64,000 nucleotides of DNA from Prosthecobacter sp. (GCA_017853885.1 JAFMIR010000021.1:1-64000), one strand, 5' to 3'; shown: positions 29,271-38,888, counted from the first letter of the stretch. Numbers and translations: made by a program. Notes: a model not told the origin generated them from the sequence alone.

Positions 29271-30542
29271 TTAGGAAATCTTTTCAGCGCCAAAGTGGCC
29301 CCGAAGAGCCTCCGGTATCAAAATGCTGCCATCGGCCTGCTGGTAAGTTTCCACAAGCGCCACGAACAAGCGGGCCAAAGCCGTGCCGGAGCCGTTGAGC
29401 GTGTGAGGAATGCGATTTTTTCCCTGTTCATCCTTGAAACGCAGGTTCATGCGGCGTGCTTGGTAATCACCAAAGTTCGAGCAGCTCGAAACCTCAAGGT
29501 AACTACCCTGACCTGGAGCCCAGACCTCGATGTCGTAGGTCTTGGTGGAGCCGAAGCCAATGTCGCCGGTGCAGAGTTCGATGACGCGATAGTGCAAACC
29601 GAGAAGCTGGAGCACTTTTTCCGCATGGCCGGTGAGCGTTTCCAATTCGTGCATACTGGTTTCTGGCGTCGTGATTTTCACGAGCTCGACCTTGTCGAAC
29701 TGATGCATGCGAATCAGGCCTCGCGTTCCAAGCCCGGCACTGCCTGCCTCACGTCGGAAACAGGGCGTGTAGGCGGCGTAATGGATCGGCAGCTTGTCAT
29801 GCGGCACGATTTCCTCTCGATGCAGGTTTGTCACCGGCACTTCCGCAGTCGGGATGAGATAAAGATCGTCCTCAGCGCTGTGATAAACTTGATCACCAAA
29901 TTTGGGAAGCTGGCCAGTGCCGACGAGGCAGTCCGGCTTCACCAGCAGAGGTGGACTGACTTCTTGATAACCATGCTGTGTGGTGTGCAGGTCTAGCAGG
30001 AAATTGATTAGCGCGCGCTCCAGACGGGCTCCAGCACCTTTATAAACGACAAACGCACTGCCAGTGATCTTCACTCCGGCCTCGAAGTCGATCATGCCGA
30101 GTGCTCCGGCGACATGCGTGTGGTCTTTCGGCTCAAAAGCGAACTCTGGCTTTGAGCCCCAGCGGCGCACTTCAGGGTTCTGCTCAGCGCTTTGCCCGAC
30201 CGGGCAGCCTTCGTGTGGCAGATTAGGGATACTGAGAAGCAGGTCACGCTGCTTCGAATCGCTTTCATCGGCATCGCGACCGATCTGCTCAATGCGTTCA
30301 TTGATCTTCCGCACCTCAGCTTCGATCGCACTCGTGTCCTGGCCATTTTTCTTGGCCATGCCGATCTCTTTGCTAATGCGGTTGCGATCTCCCTGAAGTT
30401 TCTGACGCTCCGTCTCAGCACTGCGGCGCTGCGTATCGATTTCGAGCACCTGATCCACCAAGCATGCTTGATCACCGCCACGGGTGGCGAGCCGTTGTTT
30501 CACAGAATCAGGATTGTCGCGCAGCAGTCGAATGTCGAGCAT
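29271..30542 (-). CDS. serS: Seryl-tRNA synthetase
   Basis: A 423-residue class II synthetase. The N-terminal coiled-coil arm (roughly 30-105) is rich in Glu/Arg/Lys, and the catalytic core shows motif 2 PCFRREAGSAG and motif 3 NGSGTALARLFVALVE. The length matches bacterial SerRS. It charges tRNA-Ser, including the GGA tRNA gene at 34.8 kb. It lies 76 bp upstream of phoU on the same strand. Confidence 0.97.
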   Translation of the reverse strand: MLDIRLLRDNPDSVKQRLATRGGDQACLVDQVLEIDTQRRSAETERQKLQGDRNRISKEIGMAKKNGQDTSAIEAEVRKINERIEQIGRDADESDSKQRDLLLSIPNLPHEGCPVGQSAEQNPEVRRWGSKPEFAFEPKDHTHVAGALGMIDFEAGVKITGSAFVVYKGAGARLERALINFLLDLHTTQHGYQEVSPPLLVKPDCLVGTGQLPKFGDQVYHSAEDDLYLIPTAEVPVTNLHREEIVPHDKLPIHYAAYTPCFRREAGSAGLGTRGLIRMHQFDKVELVKITTPETSMHELETLTGHAEKVLQLLGLHYRVIELCTGDIGFGSTKTYDIEVWAPGQGSYLEVSSCSNFGDYQARRMNLRFKDEQGKNRIPHTLNGSGTALARLFVALVETYQQADGSILIPEALRGHFGAEKIS

Positions 30543-30612
30543 AGGGAAAGTGGAAACTAGCGGGGGAGCTGCGAGATTGCAAATCCGCGCTCTTCGGCCA
30601 CGCTGTGGATTG

Positions 30613-31749
30613 ATGATCTACCTCGACGCGAATGCCACGACGCCTCTCGATCCAGCGGTGCTGGAGGCGATGTTGCCGTTCCTCAGCGAAAACTGGGCTA
30701 ATGCCTCTGCCAACTATGCTGCAGGACGGAAAGCACGAAAAGCACTCCAAAACGCACGGGAACATGTGGCGGCTTTGATCGACGTGGAAGATCGTGAGGT
30801 GGTTTTCACTAGCGGCGCCACGGAGTCGATCAATGCCGTGCACGCTTCTGTGCGTCATCTTTGGCCGCAAAATCGGCTTTTAATCACCACAAAAGCCGAG
30901 CACGCTGCCGGGCTGCAATGCGCTGCGCGTTGGGAGCAAAGCGGTGGTGAGGTTTGCAGACTAGGCGTCGATCGTAGCGGTCTGATTGACCTCAAAGAGC
31001 TGCGCAAGGCGTTGCAATCCTCCCAAGCGGCCCTCGTTTCCATTCTCTGGGCCAACAATGAAACCGGCATCATTCAACCCATGCGCGAGATCGTGGCGAT
31101 GGCACATGAATATGGCGCTCTGGTGCATGCAGATGCAGTGCAGATGATTGGCAAGGCTCCCATGGATGCAAAAGTGGACTTTCTCAGCCTCAGCGGGCAC
31201 AAGTTTCACGCACCCAAGGGTATTGGAGCGTTGATCGTAAATCAGAGGGTGCGCTTTGAACCTCTACTGGTCGGCGGCGGCCAGGAAGGAGGGCGGCGCA
31301 GCGGCACAGAGAATGTGCCGGGCATCGTTGGACTTGGCCAAGCAGCAGCGCTAGCGATGTCACCTTGCTCAGGCGATCTGCGCAACGCTTTCGAAGCGCA
31401 GCTAACAAGGGATTGGCCCGAAGCGGTGATTCATGGACGACATGCCCCGCGGCTGCCCAACACCACCAGCATCTGTTTTCCTGGAATCGACGCCGCAGGC
31501 ATGCTGATCCTTCTCGATCAAGCAGGGATTGCCTGTTCCGCCGGATCGGCCTGTCATACGTCATCACTGCACCCTTCTCACGTCTTGGAGGCCATGGGAT
31601 ATGATTCAGCTCATGCAGCCAGCACGCTGCGATTTTCCTTCAGCCGCATGAACACCTTTATAGAGGCGACTCAAGCAGCGGAGACCGTGCTAAACTCGGC
31701 TCGCAAAATGCGTGCAATTGGCTCCGCCCATTCACGACTTACCACCTGA
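30613..31749 (+). CDS. Cysteine desulfurase (NifS/IscS-like)
   Basis: A 378-residue PLP enzyme that removes sulfur from cysteine. It opens MIYLDANATTPLDPAVLEAM. The PLP lysine lies in LSLSGHKFHAPKGIGAL and the catalytic cysteine in IACSAGSACHTS, the class-I loop type. It is divergent from serS. No IscU/SUF scaffold gene is adjacent, so its sulfur acceptor (Fe-S clusters or tRNA thiolation) is unknown. The ATG at 30613 is chosen; the upstream frame overlaps serS. Confidence 0.9.
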   Translation: MIYLDANATTPLDPAVLEAMLPFLSENWANASANYAAGRKARKALQNAREHVAALIDVEDREVVFTSGATESINAVHASVRHLWPQNRLLITTKAEHAAGLQCAARWEQSGGEVCRLGVDRSGLIDLKELRKALQSSQAALVSILWANNETGIIQPMREIVAMAHEYGALVHADAVQMIGKAPMDAKVDFLSLSGHKFHAPKGIGALIVNQRVRFEPLLVGGGQEGGRRSGTENVPGIVGLGQAAALAMSPCSGDLRNAFEAQLTRDWPEAVIHGRHAPRLPNTTSICFPGIDAAGMLILLDQAGIACSAGSACHTSSLHPSHVLEAMGYDSAHAASTLRFSFSRMNTFIEATQAAETVLNSARKMRAIGSAHSRLTT

Positions 31750-31755
31750 ACCACT

Positions 31756-32196
31756 ATGACACGCTTTGGGTTCATCTTCCTTCCGATTGTTTTTTTGGCC
31801 AACTGCACACGCGAGTCTATGCTCAAGGCCTTGGCCGGTCCACGGGTCTTTCTTTACTACGATGACTTTGGCCCAGAAAGCATGGCATCGCACCTCCTCG
31901 GCCCACGCGCGGGAAACACTCCTATCACAATTTATCACGGCGGCACGCGTCGCACACCGGGACATACTCACGTGAACGCACTGCAAGCCATGAACTACCT
32001 CCGTCATCAGCATAGGCACCTTCCGCGCATTGCTGAGAATGAACCTCTGCGCCAGAAATTAGCCAATGCTTATTCCCGCATCTACGTCTTGTACCGTCAT
32101 CGTCGTGATGCGATGATGGGTGCTCCTGGCGGCACTTACGGACGCATGGGCATCAACCGGGCCTTCATTCTGCCGCCCATGCCGCCATCACTTTAA
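31756..32196 (+). CDS. Hypothetical lipoprotein
   Basis: A 146-residue protein of unknown family. The N-terminus is MTRFGFIFLPIVFLANC, a signal with a lipobox ending in Cys17. The mature part is His/Arg-rich (HGGTRRTPGHTHVNALQAM, YLRHQHRHLPR) and ends in a Gly/Pro-rich tail. It starts 6 bp after the cysteine desulfurase stop, so the two are probably co-transcribed. It overlaps the end of the convergent gluconokinase gene by 9 bp. Confidence 0.6.
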   Translation: MTRFGFIFLPIVFLANCTRESMLKALAGPRVFLYYDDFGPESMASHLLGPRAGNTPITIYHGGTRRTPGHTHVNALQAMNYLRHQHRHLPRIAENEPLRQKLANAYSRIYVLYRHRRDAMMGAPGGTYGRMGINRAFILPPMPPSL

Positions 32197-32730
32197 GCCG
32201 TCGAACTGCCTGATGATGCGCGTCACGATCTCGTCGGGTGTGGCATCAATGGAGACACGAACCAAGTCCGGCGTTGGCTGCAAAGTGGCAAGCTGACTCT
32301 CGAGCAAGCTCAGCGGCATGAAGTGTCCTTTCCGCTCCCCCATGCGGGAGGCAATTAGCTCGCGTGAACCCTCAAGAAGAACAAAAGCCATTTCACTGGG
32401 GCTGTCACCATCCCGTAGCCGTTCCCGATAAGCGGATTTCAATGCCGAGCAGCCTAGTACGTGCACCGGCGTCTTCCCCCGCATGTCCACAATTCGCTGC
32501 CGTAGCGTTTCATACCAAGGCCATCGATCCTCATCCGTCAAAGGCGTTCCGGAGGACATCTTGGCCTTGTTCGAAGCCGGGTGGTAATCATCGCCGTCGT
32601 CAAACAAACCGCCGAGTCTATCGGCCAAGAGCCTGCCAACCACCGACTTTCCGCTACCAGAGACACCCATCACGATGAGCGTCGAAGGCACACGAGGCGA
32701 GGAGAATGAAATGGGGCGGGCCAGTTGCAT
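32188..32730 (-). CDS. gntK: Gluconokinase
   Basis: A 180-residue P-loop kinase that phosphorylates gluconate to 6-phosphogluconate. The Walker A motif is MGVSGSGKSVV, followed by the substrate region DDGDDYHPASNKAKMSSGTP and LTDEDRWPWYETL, which are diagnostic of GntK. It lies 30 bp downstream of an alcohol dehydrogenase gene on the same strand; together they suggest sugar-acid or polyol use. The ATG at 32730 is preferred to the GTG at 32745. Confidence 0.92.
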   Translation of the reverse strand: MQLARPISFSSPRVPSTLIVMGVSGSGKSVVGRLLADRLGGLFDDGDDYHPASNKAKMSSGTPLTDEDRWPWYETLRQRIVDMRGKTPVHVLGCSALKSAYRERLRDGDSPSEMAFVLLEGSRELIASRMGERKGHFMPLSLLESQLATLQPTPDLVRVSIDATPDEIVTRIIRQFDGLK

Positions 32731-32760
32731 GGCGCGTAGTGACACGATGATGGCGTCATT

Positions 32761-33750
32761 TCAAGCTAGGCTCGTCACCGCCTTGATCACGCCGCTCGAA
32801 GGCTTCATCCAGACATCCATTTGCTTCGGCAGCACGTCGAAGTCACAACGATGAGAAATCCAAGGGCGTGTGTCGATCTCACCATGTTGAATCATGGTGA
32901 GGATTCGCGGGAAGTCGGCGCTCTGAGCGTTGCGACTCGCCAGCAACGTCAACTCACGGCGATGAAACAGCGGATCATCCAATGGCACTGGCTCCTTCGT
33001 GATGCCGACATAAACAACTTTGCCAGTGAAACGAGCCCAGCGCATCGAGCGGCTCATCGACTGCGGATTGCCTGTTGCATCGAATACAATTTGGAAAAGC
33101 GGTTCATCAATCAGCGAGGCAACAACCTCCACTCCAGCGTATTTCTCACTCACAAAAGACCGCCGCTTCTCGCTCATCTCCAGCACCGTAATTTTTGCGC
33201 CGGCCACACGGGCAAACTCAAGCACGGTCAGACCTATGGGCCCTGCGCCAACGATGAGCACTTCGTCATCAGCCGCAACCGAGGCTCGGTTTACTGCGTG
33301 GCAACCGATGCCTAGCGTCTCAACGAGAGCCAACTGCTCAAACGACAACGTGTTACAGGGATGAAGCTTGGCCGCCGGCAGAACCATGCGCTCACGCATG
33401 CCTCCATCGCAATGAACCCCAAGCACTGTGAGTGTCTCGCAGCAATTTGTGGCAGCACGCAGGCATGCATGGCAGCAACCACAGTTCAAATACGGCTCCA
33501 CTGAGCAGCGATCCCCTGCCCTGAGATGCACTACGCCCTCACCGACCGCCAAAACTTCGACACCGAGTTCATGGCCCAGAATCCGAGGATATTCGATGAA
33601 TGGCATTTTGCCCTGATAGCCGCTGAAATCGGTGCCGCAGATGCCGATCGCGCGGATCGCGACGAGAACCTCGCCGCGCCGTGGTGAATCGGCTTCAGGA
33701 AGAATCGACCATTGCAGGCGTCCGGGAGCAGTCAGGGTGAGGGATTTCAT
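32761..33750 (-). CDS. Zinc-dependent alcohol (polyol) dehydrogenase
   Basis: A 329-residue medium-chain dehydrogenase. The catalytic zinc site is seen in GICGTDFSGYQG and RILGHELG, and the structural zinc loop in NCGCCHACLRAATNC. The NAD-binding motif is VGAGPIGLTVLEFA. The family includes sorbitol, idonate and galactitol-phosphate dehydrogenases. The pairing with gntK makes an idonate or gluconate route likely, but the substrate cannot be read. Confidence 0.85.
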   Translation of the reverse strand: MKSLTLTAPGRLQWSILPEADSPRRGEVLVAIRAIGICGTDFSGYQGKMPFIEYPRILGHELGVEVLAVGEGVVHLRAGDRCSVEPYLNCGCCHACLRAATNCCETLTVLGVHCDGGMRERMVLPAAKLHPCNTLSFEQLALVETLGIGCHAVNRASVAADDEVLIVGAGPIGLTVLEFARVAGAKITVLEMSEKRRSFVSEKYAGVEVVASLIDEPLFQIVFDATGNPQSMSRSMRWARFTGKVVYVGITKEPVPLDDPLFHRRELTLLASRNAQSADFPRILTMIQHGEIDTRPWISHRCDFDVLPKQMDVWMKPSSGVIKAVTSLA

Positions 33751-33818
33751 GAACGCCGCCCATAAGCAGCATTCCTGATCGCACAATCGCCGCGCTACAG
33801 GCATTGCTTTTTGACGGT

Positions 33819-34757
33819 ATGGAGGTTAAACGCACTCCGCGCATGCCCTCCGAGTCCCAACACGCCCACGAAGAGCTCTTTGACGCCGCATTCCTCGATA
33901 GATTGCGCGTTTTGGCCCTACGTCTCCGCAAGCGCCGTCAGCTACTCCGTCGCGGGACACAATCCTCACCCGCCACGGGTTTTACGCGTGAGTTCAAAGA
34001 CTACCGTCACTACACACCACGTGAAGATTATCGCGCTATTGACTGGCGGCTCTACGCAAGGTTGGAAAAGCTGTTCGTGCGACTCTATGAAGAAACTCAG
34101 GAGCTGAATCTACACATCCTCATCGACGATAGCGCTTCGATGGCAAAGCCTCACTCTGAAAAGCGCCGCCAAGCCTTGCGCTTTGCCGTGGCGCTGGCTT
34201 ATCTGGCGCTCAGCGCCCAGCAGCGCGTCAGCATCTATTCGATGAGCAATGCCGTACGTCAGGATCTGCCTCCGATGCGAGGTCAGGGAAATATCGAAAA
34301 AGTCATCCAGGCTGTGATGAAACTCAAGTTTGAAGGTGTGACAAACATGCGCCAATGCTTTGAGGAGTTTCGCCCCTCACGGCAGCGCTTCGGCATCATT
34401 TTCATCATCTCGGATTTTTTTGGTCATGAAATCGAAAGCGCCGGAGAAGCCATCGCCCGCGTGGCTGCTTGGCCAGGTGAGAATCACCTGCTGCAAATTG
34501 TTCATCCCGATGAGCGTGCACCTTCCCTCGAAGGCGAGTTCGAACTCACCGAAGTCGAAAGCGGCGAACGCCGCCGCTTCTGGTTGACCCAACGTGACGC
34601 CCAGCGATACACCGAGACCTTCGACGCGTTCTGCGATCACTTGGCCCGCGAATGCACCATGCGCCGTATCGATTTCATGCAAGTTGGCAGCGAAGAACCA
34701 TTCGAGGAACGCTTCCTCGACCTACTGGCCCGCGGCTCCGCGCTGGCAGGGGCATGA
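33819..34757 (+). CDS. DUF58 family protein (copy 3)
   Basis: A 312-residue DUF58 protein. The hallmark is GFTREFKDYRHYTPREDYR followed by AIDWRLYARLEKLFVR, then LHILIDDSASMAKP. This copy is more divergent than the two others in the window and has no MoxR neighbour. It is divergent from the alcohol dehydrogenase gene. The ATG at 33819 is preferred to the TTG at 33804; ATG 33843 is also possible. Confidence 0.82.
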   Translation: MEVKRTPRMPSESQHAHEELFDAAFLDRLRVLALRLRKRRQLLRRGTQSSPATGFTREFKDYRHYTPREDYRAIDWRLYARLEKLFVRLYEETQELNLHILIDDSASMAKPHSEKRRQALRFAVALAYLALSAQQRVSIYSMSNAVRQDLPPMRGQGNIEKVIQAVMKLKFEGVTNMRQCFEEFRPSRQRFGIIFIISDFFGHEIESAGEAIARVAAWPGENHLLQIVHPDERAPSLEGEFELTEVESGERRRFWLTQRDAQRYTETFDAFCDHLARECTMRRIDFMQVGSEEPFEERFLDLLARGSALAGA

Positions 34758-34834
34758 CAAGGTTTGAAGCCAGCCCGCTGTTTAAAAAAAGCTACTCACG
34801 TTTACCTCCACGAGACCCGTAAGAATCGCGAAGC

Positions 34835-34925
34835 TGGCGGACAGAGAGGGATTCGAACCCTCGGTACCGGATTAGGGTACACACGCTTTCCAGGCGTGCT
34901 CATTAGACCACTCTGACATCTGTCC
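34835..34925 (-). tRNA. tRNA-Ser(GGA)
   Basis: On the minus strand the gene begins GGACAGATGTCAGAGTGG and ends TCTGTCC-G-CCA. The anticodon loop contains CTGGAAA, giving anticodon GGA. A long variable arm follows, as expected for class II serine tRNA, and the T loop reads GGTTCGAATCC. The 3' CCA is encoded. Confidence 0.95.
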
Positions 34926-35091
34926 CGAGCTTCGTTTCCCAAGCGGCAGGAAGCGAGCGCCGATAGTGGCGCAGGCAGACGTGGTGGCAAGCTGATTTTG
35001 GCATTCGGTCAAGCAAACCATGCCATGAGAGACCTGCTGGCCATCCGAACTTCCGATTTTCCTTTTTACAAACTGCCGCCACCATAGGTCT

Positions 35092-36471
35092 ATGCATCGA
35101 CTTGCCATCTTTGGAGGCAGTTTTAATCCACCCGGTCATCACCACGCGCAAATCGCCCGTGAATTGGCGCGGCATTTCGACGAGGTGCGAATCATCCCCT
35201 GCGGTCCGCGACCTGACAAGCCTGTGACAGACAGTGTTCCACCTGTATACCGCGCCACTCTGGCGGACATTGTTTTTGGAGGCATCCCCGGCGTAACAGT
35301 CGATCTCAGTGATTTCGAGCGAGAGACTTTTTCACGCCATTTTGAATTGCAGGAGCGCCTCAAAAAAAACCATGAGCTATGGCATGTGATCGGCGCAGAT
35401 CTCATTAAAGGTGGTGCAGTCGGGCAATCGCCTATTCAACGAACCTGGGCACAGGGTGCGGAGCTTTGGAAGAAGGCGCGGTTTGCCGTGCTAAGACGCC
35501 CAGGTCACGCTTTCGATCCGAAAGATCTTCCACCACGGTCTAAGCTCATCGAGTTCGAAATCGAAGGTGCCAGCACAACCATACGTGAGAATTTGAGCCG
35601 TGGTGAAAGCGTAGCTAGTATGCTCCACCCGCGTGCCTTGGCTTATATCGAACGCTATGGCCTCTACCGTGCCCCCATTCCAGGCAACTGGGCACGCGGC
35701 TCGCTGGAAAATGCGCGATATGCCTTACAGACAGACATAAAAAATCCAAAAGCGCGCGGGCTATCTGAACCGTTTGCATCAAGCCACACTGAGGCACGCG
35801 ATGCGGATTTCATCACGGTCGTTGGTGGTGATGGGGCGATGCTGCGCAGCATCCGCGAGCATTGGCGGGCTCGACTGCCCTTTTTTGGCATCAACGCGGG
35901 TCATCTCGGCTTCCTGCTCAACGGCCCCGATCAGGTCGCCGCTCATGCCTTTCCACCAAGGGATGTGATTTTTCGGCAATTGCCGATGCTTTTCCTCGAG
36001 TTTGAAGATCGGGATGGGCGGACTCAAACCGCGCACGGTTTCAATGATGCTTGGCTGGAACGTTCCACCAGCCAATCAGCATGGCTTGAAGTCATTGTGA
36101 ACGACGTGCCGCGAATTCCAAAGCTTGTCAGCGATGGGGCGCTCGTGGCCACCGCTGCAGGTAGCACAGCCTATGCGCGCAGCATGGGTGCCCCCCCCTT
36201 GCTAGCGGACACTCCTGCTTGGCTGCTTGTTGGCTCGAATGTGCTGGAACCCGCTCATTGGCACAGCGCCTTGCTGTCACTAGATACGAAGGTAGAGATA
36301 CGAAGCCTCGACACCCAACACCGGCCTGTTGAGGCCTTCGTGGATGGTCAAAGCATCGGCGAAGTCGTCAGCATGCGCGCTCGTCTCTCGCGTGCCGCCG
36401 CCGCCGAACTCGTCTTCTGCGCCAGCCACGACATGGCGGAGAAGATCGCCGCCATTCAATTTGGAGCATGA
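35092..36471 (+). CDS. NadD-NadK fusion: nicotinate-nucleotide adenylyltransferase plus NAD kinase
   Basis: A 459-residue protein joining two steps of NAD(P) synthesis. The N-terminal half (1 to about 190) is NadD-like, with FGGSFNPPGHHHAQIA as nucleotidyltransferase motif and ASTTIRENLSRG in place of the ISST site. The C-terminal half (about 195-459) is NAD kinase-like, with VVGGDGAMLRSI, INAGHLGFLL and DGALVATAAGSTAYARSMG. This would channel nicotinate mononucleotide through deamido-NAD, and NAD to NADP, although NAD synthetase would act in between. It overlaps the following gene by 4 bp. Confidence 0.88.
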   Translation: MHRLAIFGGSFNPPGHHHAQIARELARHFDEVRIIPCGPRPDKPVTDSVPPVYRATLADIVFGGIPGVTVDLSDFERETFSRHFELQERLKKNHELWHVIGADLIKGGAVGQSPIQRTWAQGAELWKKARFAVLRRPGHAFDPKDLPPRSKLIEFEIEGASTTIRENLSRGESVASMLHPRALAYIERYGLYRAPIPGNWARGSLENARYALQTDIKNPKARGLSEPFASSHTEARDADFITVVGGDGAMLRSIREHWRARLPFFGINAGHLGFLLNGPDQVAAHAFPPRDVIFRQLPMLFLEFEDRDGRTQTAHGFNDAWLERSTSQSAWLEVIVNDVPRIPKLVSDGALVATAAGSTAYARSMGAPPLLADTPAWLLVGSNVLEPAHWHSALLSLDTKVEIRSLDTQHRPVEAFVDGQSIGEVVSMRARLSRAAAAELVFCASHDMAEKIAAIQFGA

Positions 36472-37226
36472 TGAAACTGCTTCCGTCGCATCATGCCCAC
36501 AACATCCGCGAGGTCATGCGCCGCTGGAAGCTTTTGCAAAAATCCGCAGGGATGCGCGCTACCATGCTGCTGACTATCGAAGGCCACTCCATCTTCGGAT
36601 TCGAGACGCAAGCCGCTAAAGCAGGTGCTCCGGCCTTCTACCTCTCCACGGGTGTGCATGGTGACGAACCCGGCTCCATGTGGGGGCTCTTGCTATGGGC
36701 CGAGAAAAACATCGACAAGCTCCAACGCGACTCGTTTCTGCTCCTGCCGCTGCTCAACCCCATCGGCATGCGTCTCAACACGCGAGCCGATCATCGCGGC
36801 TTGGACATCAACCGCCGCTTTCACCTTACCGATGATCCCCTGACCTCCGCATGGCAGAGATGGACCGCGGAACGTCCGATGATCGCCGCTGTTTGCCTGC
36901 ATGAGGATTATGACGCTCAGGGCTGCTATGTGTACGAGCTAGGTCATCGCCAAAAAAGCATAGGACGCGCGATTTTGACCCGCTATGACGGGCCCATCGC
37001 CGTGGATCCACGAAGCCGCATTGACGGTCAGCGGGCGAAGGATGGACTCATCCGGCGTAACAAGCTACCCATGCATCTTGCTGGCATGCCGGAAGCCATC
37101 GAATTGCATCTGCGAGGCTGCCCTCTGACGCTGACGTTTGAGACACCATCGGAATTCTCGCTTGGGGATCGCCTTGTCTCACAGATGCGCTTCATCAGCA
37201 CTGCTCTGGAGGTGATTGGCACATGA
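36468..37226 (+). CDS. M14-family zinc carboxypeptidase/deacylase-like protein
   Basis: A 252-residue protein. Zinc ligands are visible in STGVHGDEPGS (His and Glu) and CLHEDYD (His), and the catalytic glutamate in LTFETPSEF. This matches small M14-type enzymes such as MpaA murein peptide amidase or AstE/aspartoacylase-like deacylases. No signal peptide is seen, so it is probably cytoplasmic. It is coupled to both neighbours by 4-bp overlaps; murein peptide recycling is a plausible but unproven role. Confidence 0.78.
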   Translation: MMKLLPSHHAHNIREVMRRWKLLQKSAGMRATMLLTIEGHSIFGFETQAAKAGAPAFYLSTGVHGDEPGSMWGLLLWAEKNIDKLQRDSFLLLPLLNPIGMRLNTRADHRGLDINRRFHLTDDPLTSAWQRWTAERPMIAAVCLHEDYDAQGCYVYELGHRQKSIGRAILTRYDGPIAVDPRSRIDGQRAKDGLIRRNKLPMHLAGMPEAIELHLRGCPLTLTFETPSEFSLGDRLVSQMRFISTALEVIGT

Positions 37227-38164
37227 GATGGCTTTGGATGATCCCTTGCGCATTGCTGGTCGGTTGCAACAACACAGCGAAAAAAGCCCCTGAGGGGCTG
37301 AAGCCCGACACTTGGATCAGCTTCGACGGCAAAATGATGCCATGGAAAGCTTGGAACGTGCCCAAGGGCCAAAAAACGCACGCCGCCGTGATTGCTATCC
37401 ACGGGCTAAGCGGCGCTACGTCGGACTTTTGGCCCTTGGGTGAACATCTCTCGAAGCAAGGCATCGCCGTGTATGCCTATGAACTCCGCGGTCAGGGGCA
37501 TGACCCCAATATCGAGGCACGTGGCGATATCGAAAGCGCCCGCTTATGGCAGAAAGATCTGACCACTTTTCACAAGCTCATCCAGCGACGCCATCCGCGT
37601 GCCCCCATCATCTGGTATGGCGAGAGCCTCGGCAGCCTTATCGCCGCACACACCGCGGCCAATCGTCCGCTTTGGGGAGATCCCGACGGACTGATTCTCG
37701 CTTCGCCCGCTGCCGGACTACGCATGAGGATCCAAGGCATCCAACGCTGGCTGCTTGAAGCCGCGGCCGCCGTAGCTCCGCGCACCCGCTACTCGCTCGG
37801 TGAACTCGCTGGCGTGGATGAAAACAGCATCCAAGTGACGTCCAACACAACCCATGGCACTCAGATGACTAGAACACCGCATCATATCAGCGCTTTCAGC
37901 CTGCGCCTCCTCGTAGAGATTGATCAAATGATGAATGCCAACTCTGAAGCGGCGAAACGACTCAAGATGCCCGTGTTATTCATCGCTTCGCCGCATGACA
38001 TCATCGCCTCCGCGGACCAGATCCAAGCCTGGTTCTCCCAAATTCGTGCCGAGCGAAAAAAACTTCTGTGGTATTCACGCTCCTATCATTTACTGCTTCA
38101 CGATGTGCAGCGGCAGGAAGCTTTGAAAGACATCGAGAGATGGCTAAATTCGATGAACAAGTGA
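37223..38164 (+). CDS. Alpha/beta hydrolase lipoprotein
   Basis: A 313-residue hydrolase of the monoacylglycerol lipase/lysophospholipase type. The N-terminus is a lipoprotein signal (LWMIPCALLVGC). The nucleophile elbow is WYGESLGSL, the acid lies in FIASPHDIIAS, and the histidine in the SYHLLLHD block. The oxyanion region is VIAIHGLSGATSDFW. It is the third gene of the nadDK operon and converges with the SGNH gene 10 bp further on. Confidence 0.85.
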   Translation: MRWLWMIPCALLVGCNNTAKKAPEGLKPDTWISFDGKMMPWKAWNVPKGQKTHAAVIAIHGLSGATSDFWPLGEHLSKQGIAVYAYELRGQGHDPNIEARGDIESARLWQKDLTTFHKLIQRRHPRAPIIWYGESLGSLIAAHTAANRPLWGDPDGLILASPAAGLRMRIQGIQRWLLEAAAAVAPRTRYSLGELAGVDENSIQVTSNTTHGTQMTRTPHHISAFSLRLLVEIDQMMNANSEAAKRLKMPVLFIASPHDIIASADQIQAWFSQIRAERKKLLWYSRSYHLLLHDVQRQEALKDIERWLNSMNK

Positions 38165-38174
38165 TACGCCTAGC

Positions 38175-38888
38175 TCACTTTTTCGGCAGGTGCTTCATGA
38201 TCACTGAGGCGACTTTTTCAGCAAGGTGACGGCTGCCTTCAGACGAGTAGTGGACATTCGCTGGCAATTGCGCATCTGGTTTGGCAAGTGCATGAGCGCG
38301 CAGATCGTTTGTCGGGATCCCAGCTGATGCCATCACACGGTTAGCGGCCTCGTTGTATGGGTTCTCATCGCCTTCCACACGGCCCTCGCTACCTGCTGGG
38401 ACGTGCGTTGTGTTACACCAAATGAGCTTCGCACCAGTAGTTTTCATCTTTTGAACCAGCGAATTGAGATTCTTCTCATAATCCCCCAGTGCCACTTGTG
38501 GGTGAGAACCTAGAGTCTGAGGGTCTACCCGCTTTGAGGGATCATTTCGGATGTACTTTAAATCATGGAGGCCCCAGTTGAAATGAATCACATCCCAATT
38601 CCCAGAACCAAGCCACTCATCGATATGTTTGAGGCCGTTGCTTGTAGGGCCGCCATTTGTGGGGATGCGGTGGACATTAGCCTTCCCCTTCAGCAAAGCA
38701 CGCACATCAAGCGTGTAGCCAATTGAGATGGAGTCCCCGATAATCAGAACCCGAGGCAAACCGGACACATCATCGATCTGGGTGAGGGCCGGGTTAGGCT
38801 TTCGCTCTTTCTTGGATGGCTCTTTTGGATCTTGTGCAAGGGCAACAAAGGTCAATACGGCGAAATAGAAAAGAGCAATCGTCTTCAT
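38175..38888 (-). CDS. Exported SGNH/GDSL hydrolase
   Basis: A 237-residue esterase-like protein with a signal peptide (MKTIALFYFAVLTFVALA). The block I motif is VLIIGDSISIGYT, with a later WGLHDLKY block in place of the usual GxND. The C-terminal DLRAHALAKPDAQLPANVHY gives a catalytic His candidate. Sugar acetyl-esterase activity is common in this group in Verrucomicrobia, but the substrate is unknown. It is divergent from the DUF1080 gene. Confidence 0.78.
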   Translation of the reverse strand: MKTIALFYFAVLTFVALAQDPKEPSKKERKPNPALTQIDDVSGLPRVLIIGDSISIGYTLDVRALLKGKANVHRIPTNGGPTSNGLKHIDEWLGSGNWDVIHFNWGLHDLKYIRNDPSKRVDPQTLGSHPQVALGDYEKNLNSLVQKMKTTGAKLIWCNTTHVPAGSEGRVEGDENPYNEAANRVMASAGIPTNDLRAHALAKPDAQLPANVHYSSEGSRHLAEKVASVIMKHLPKK

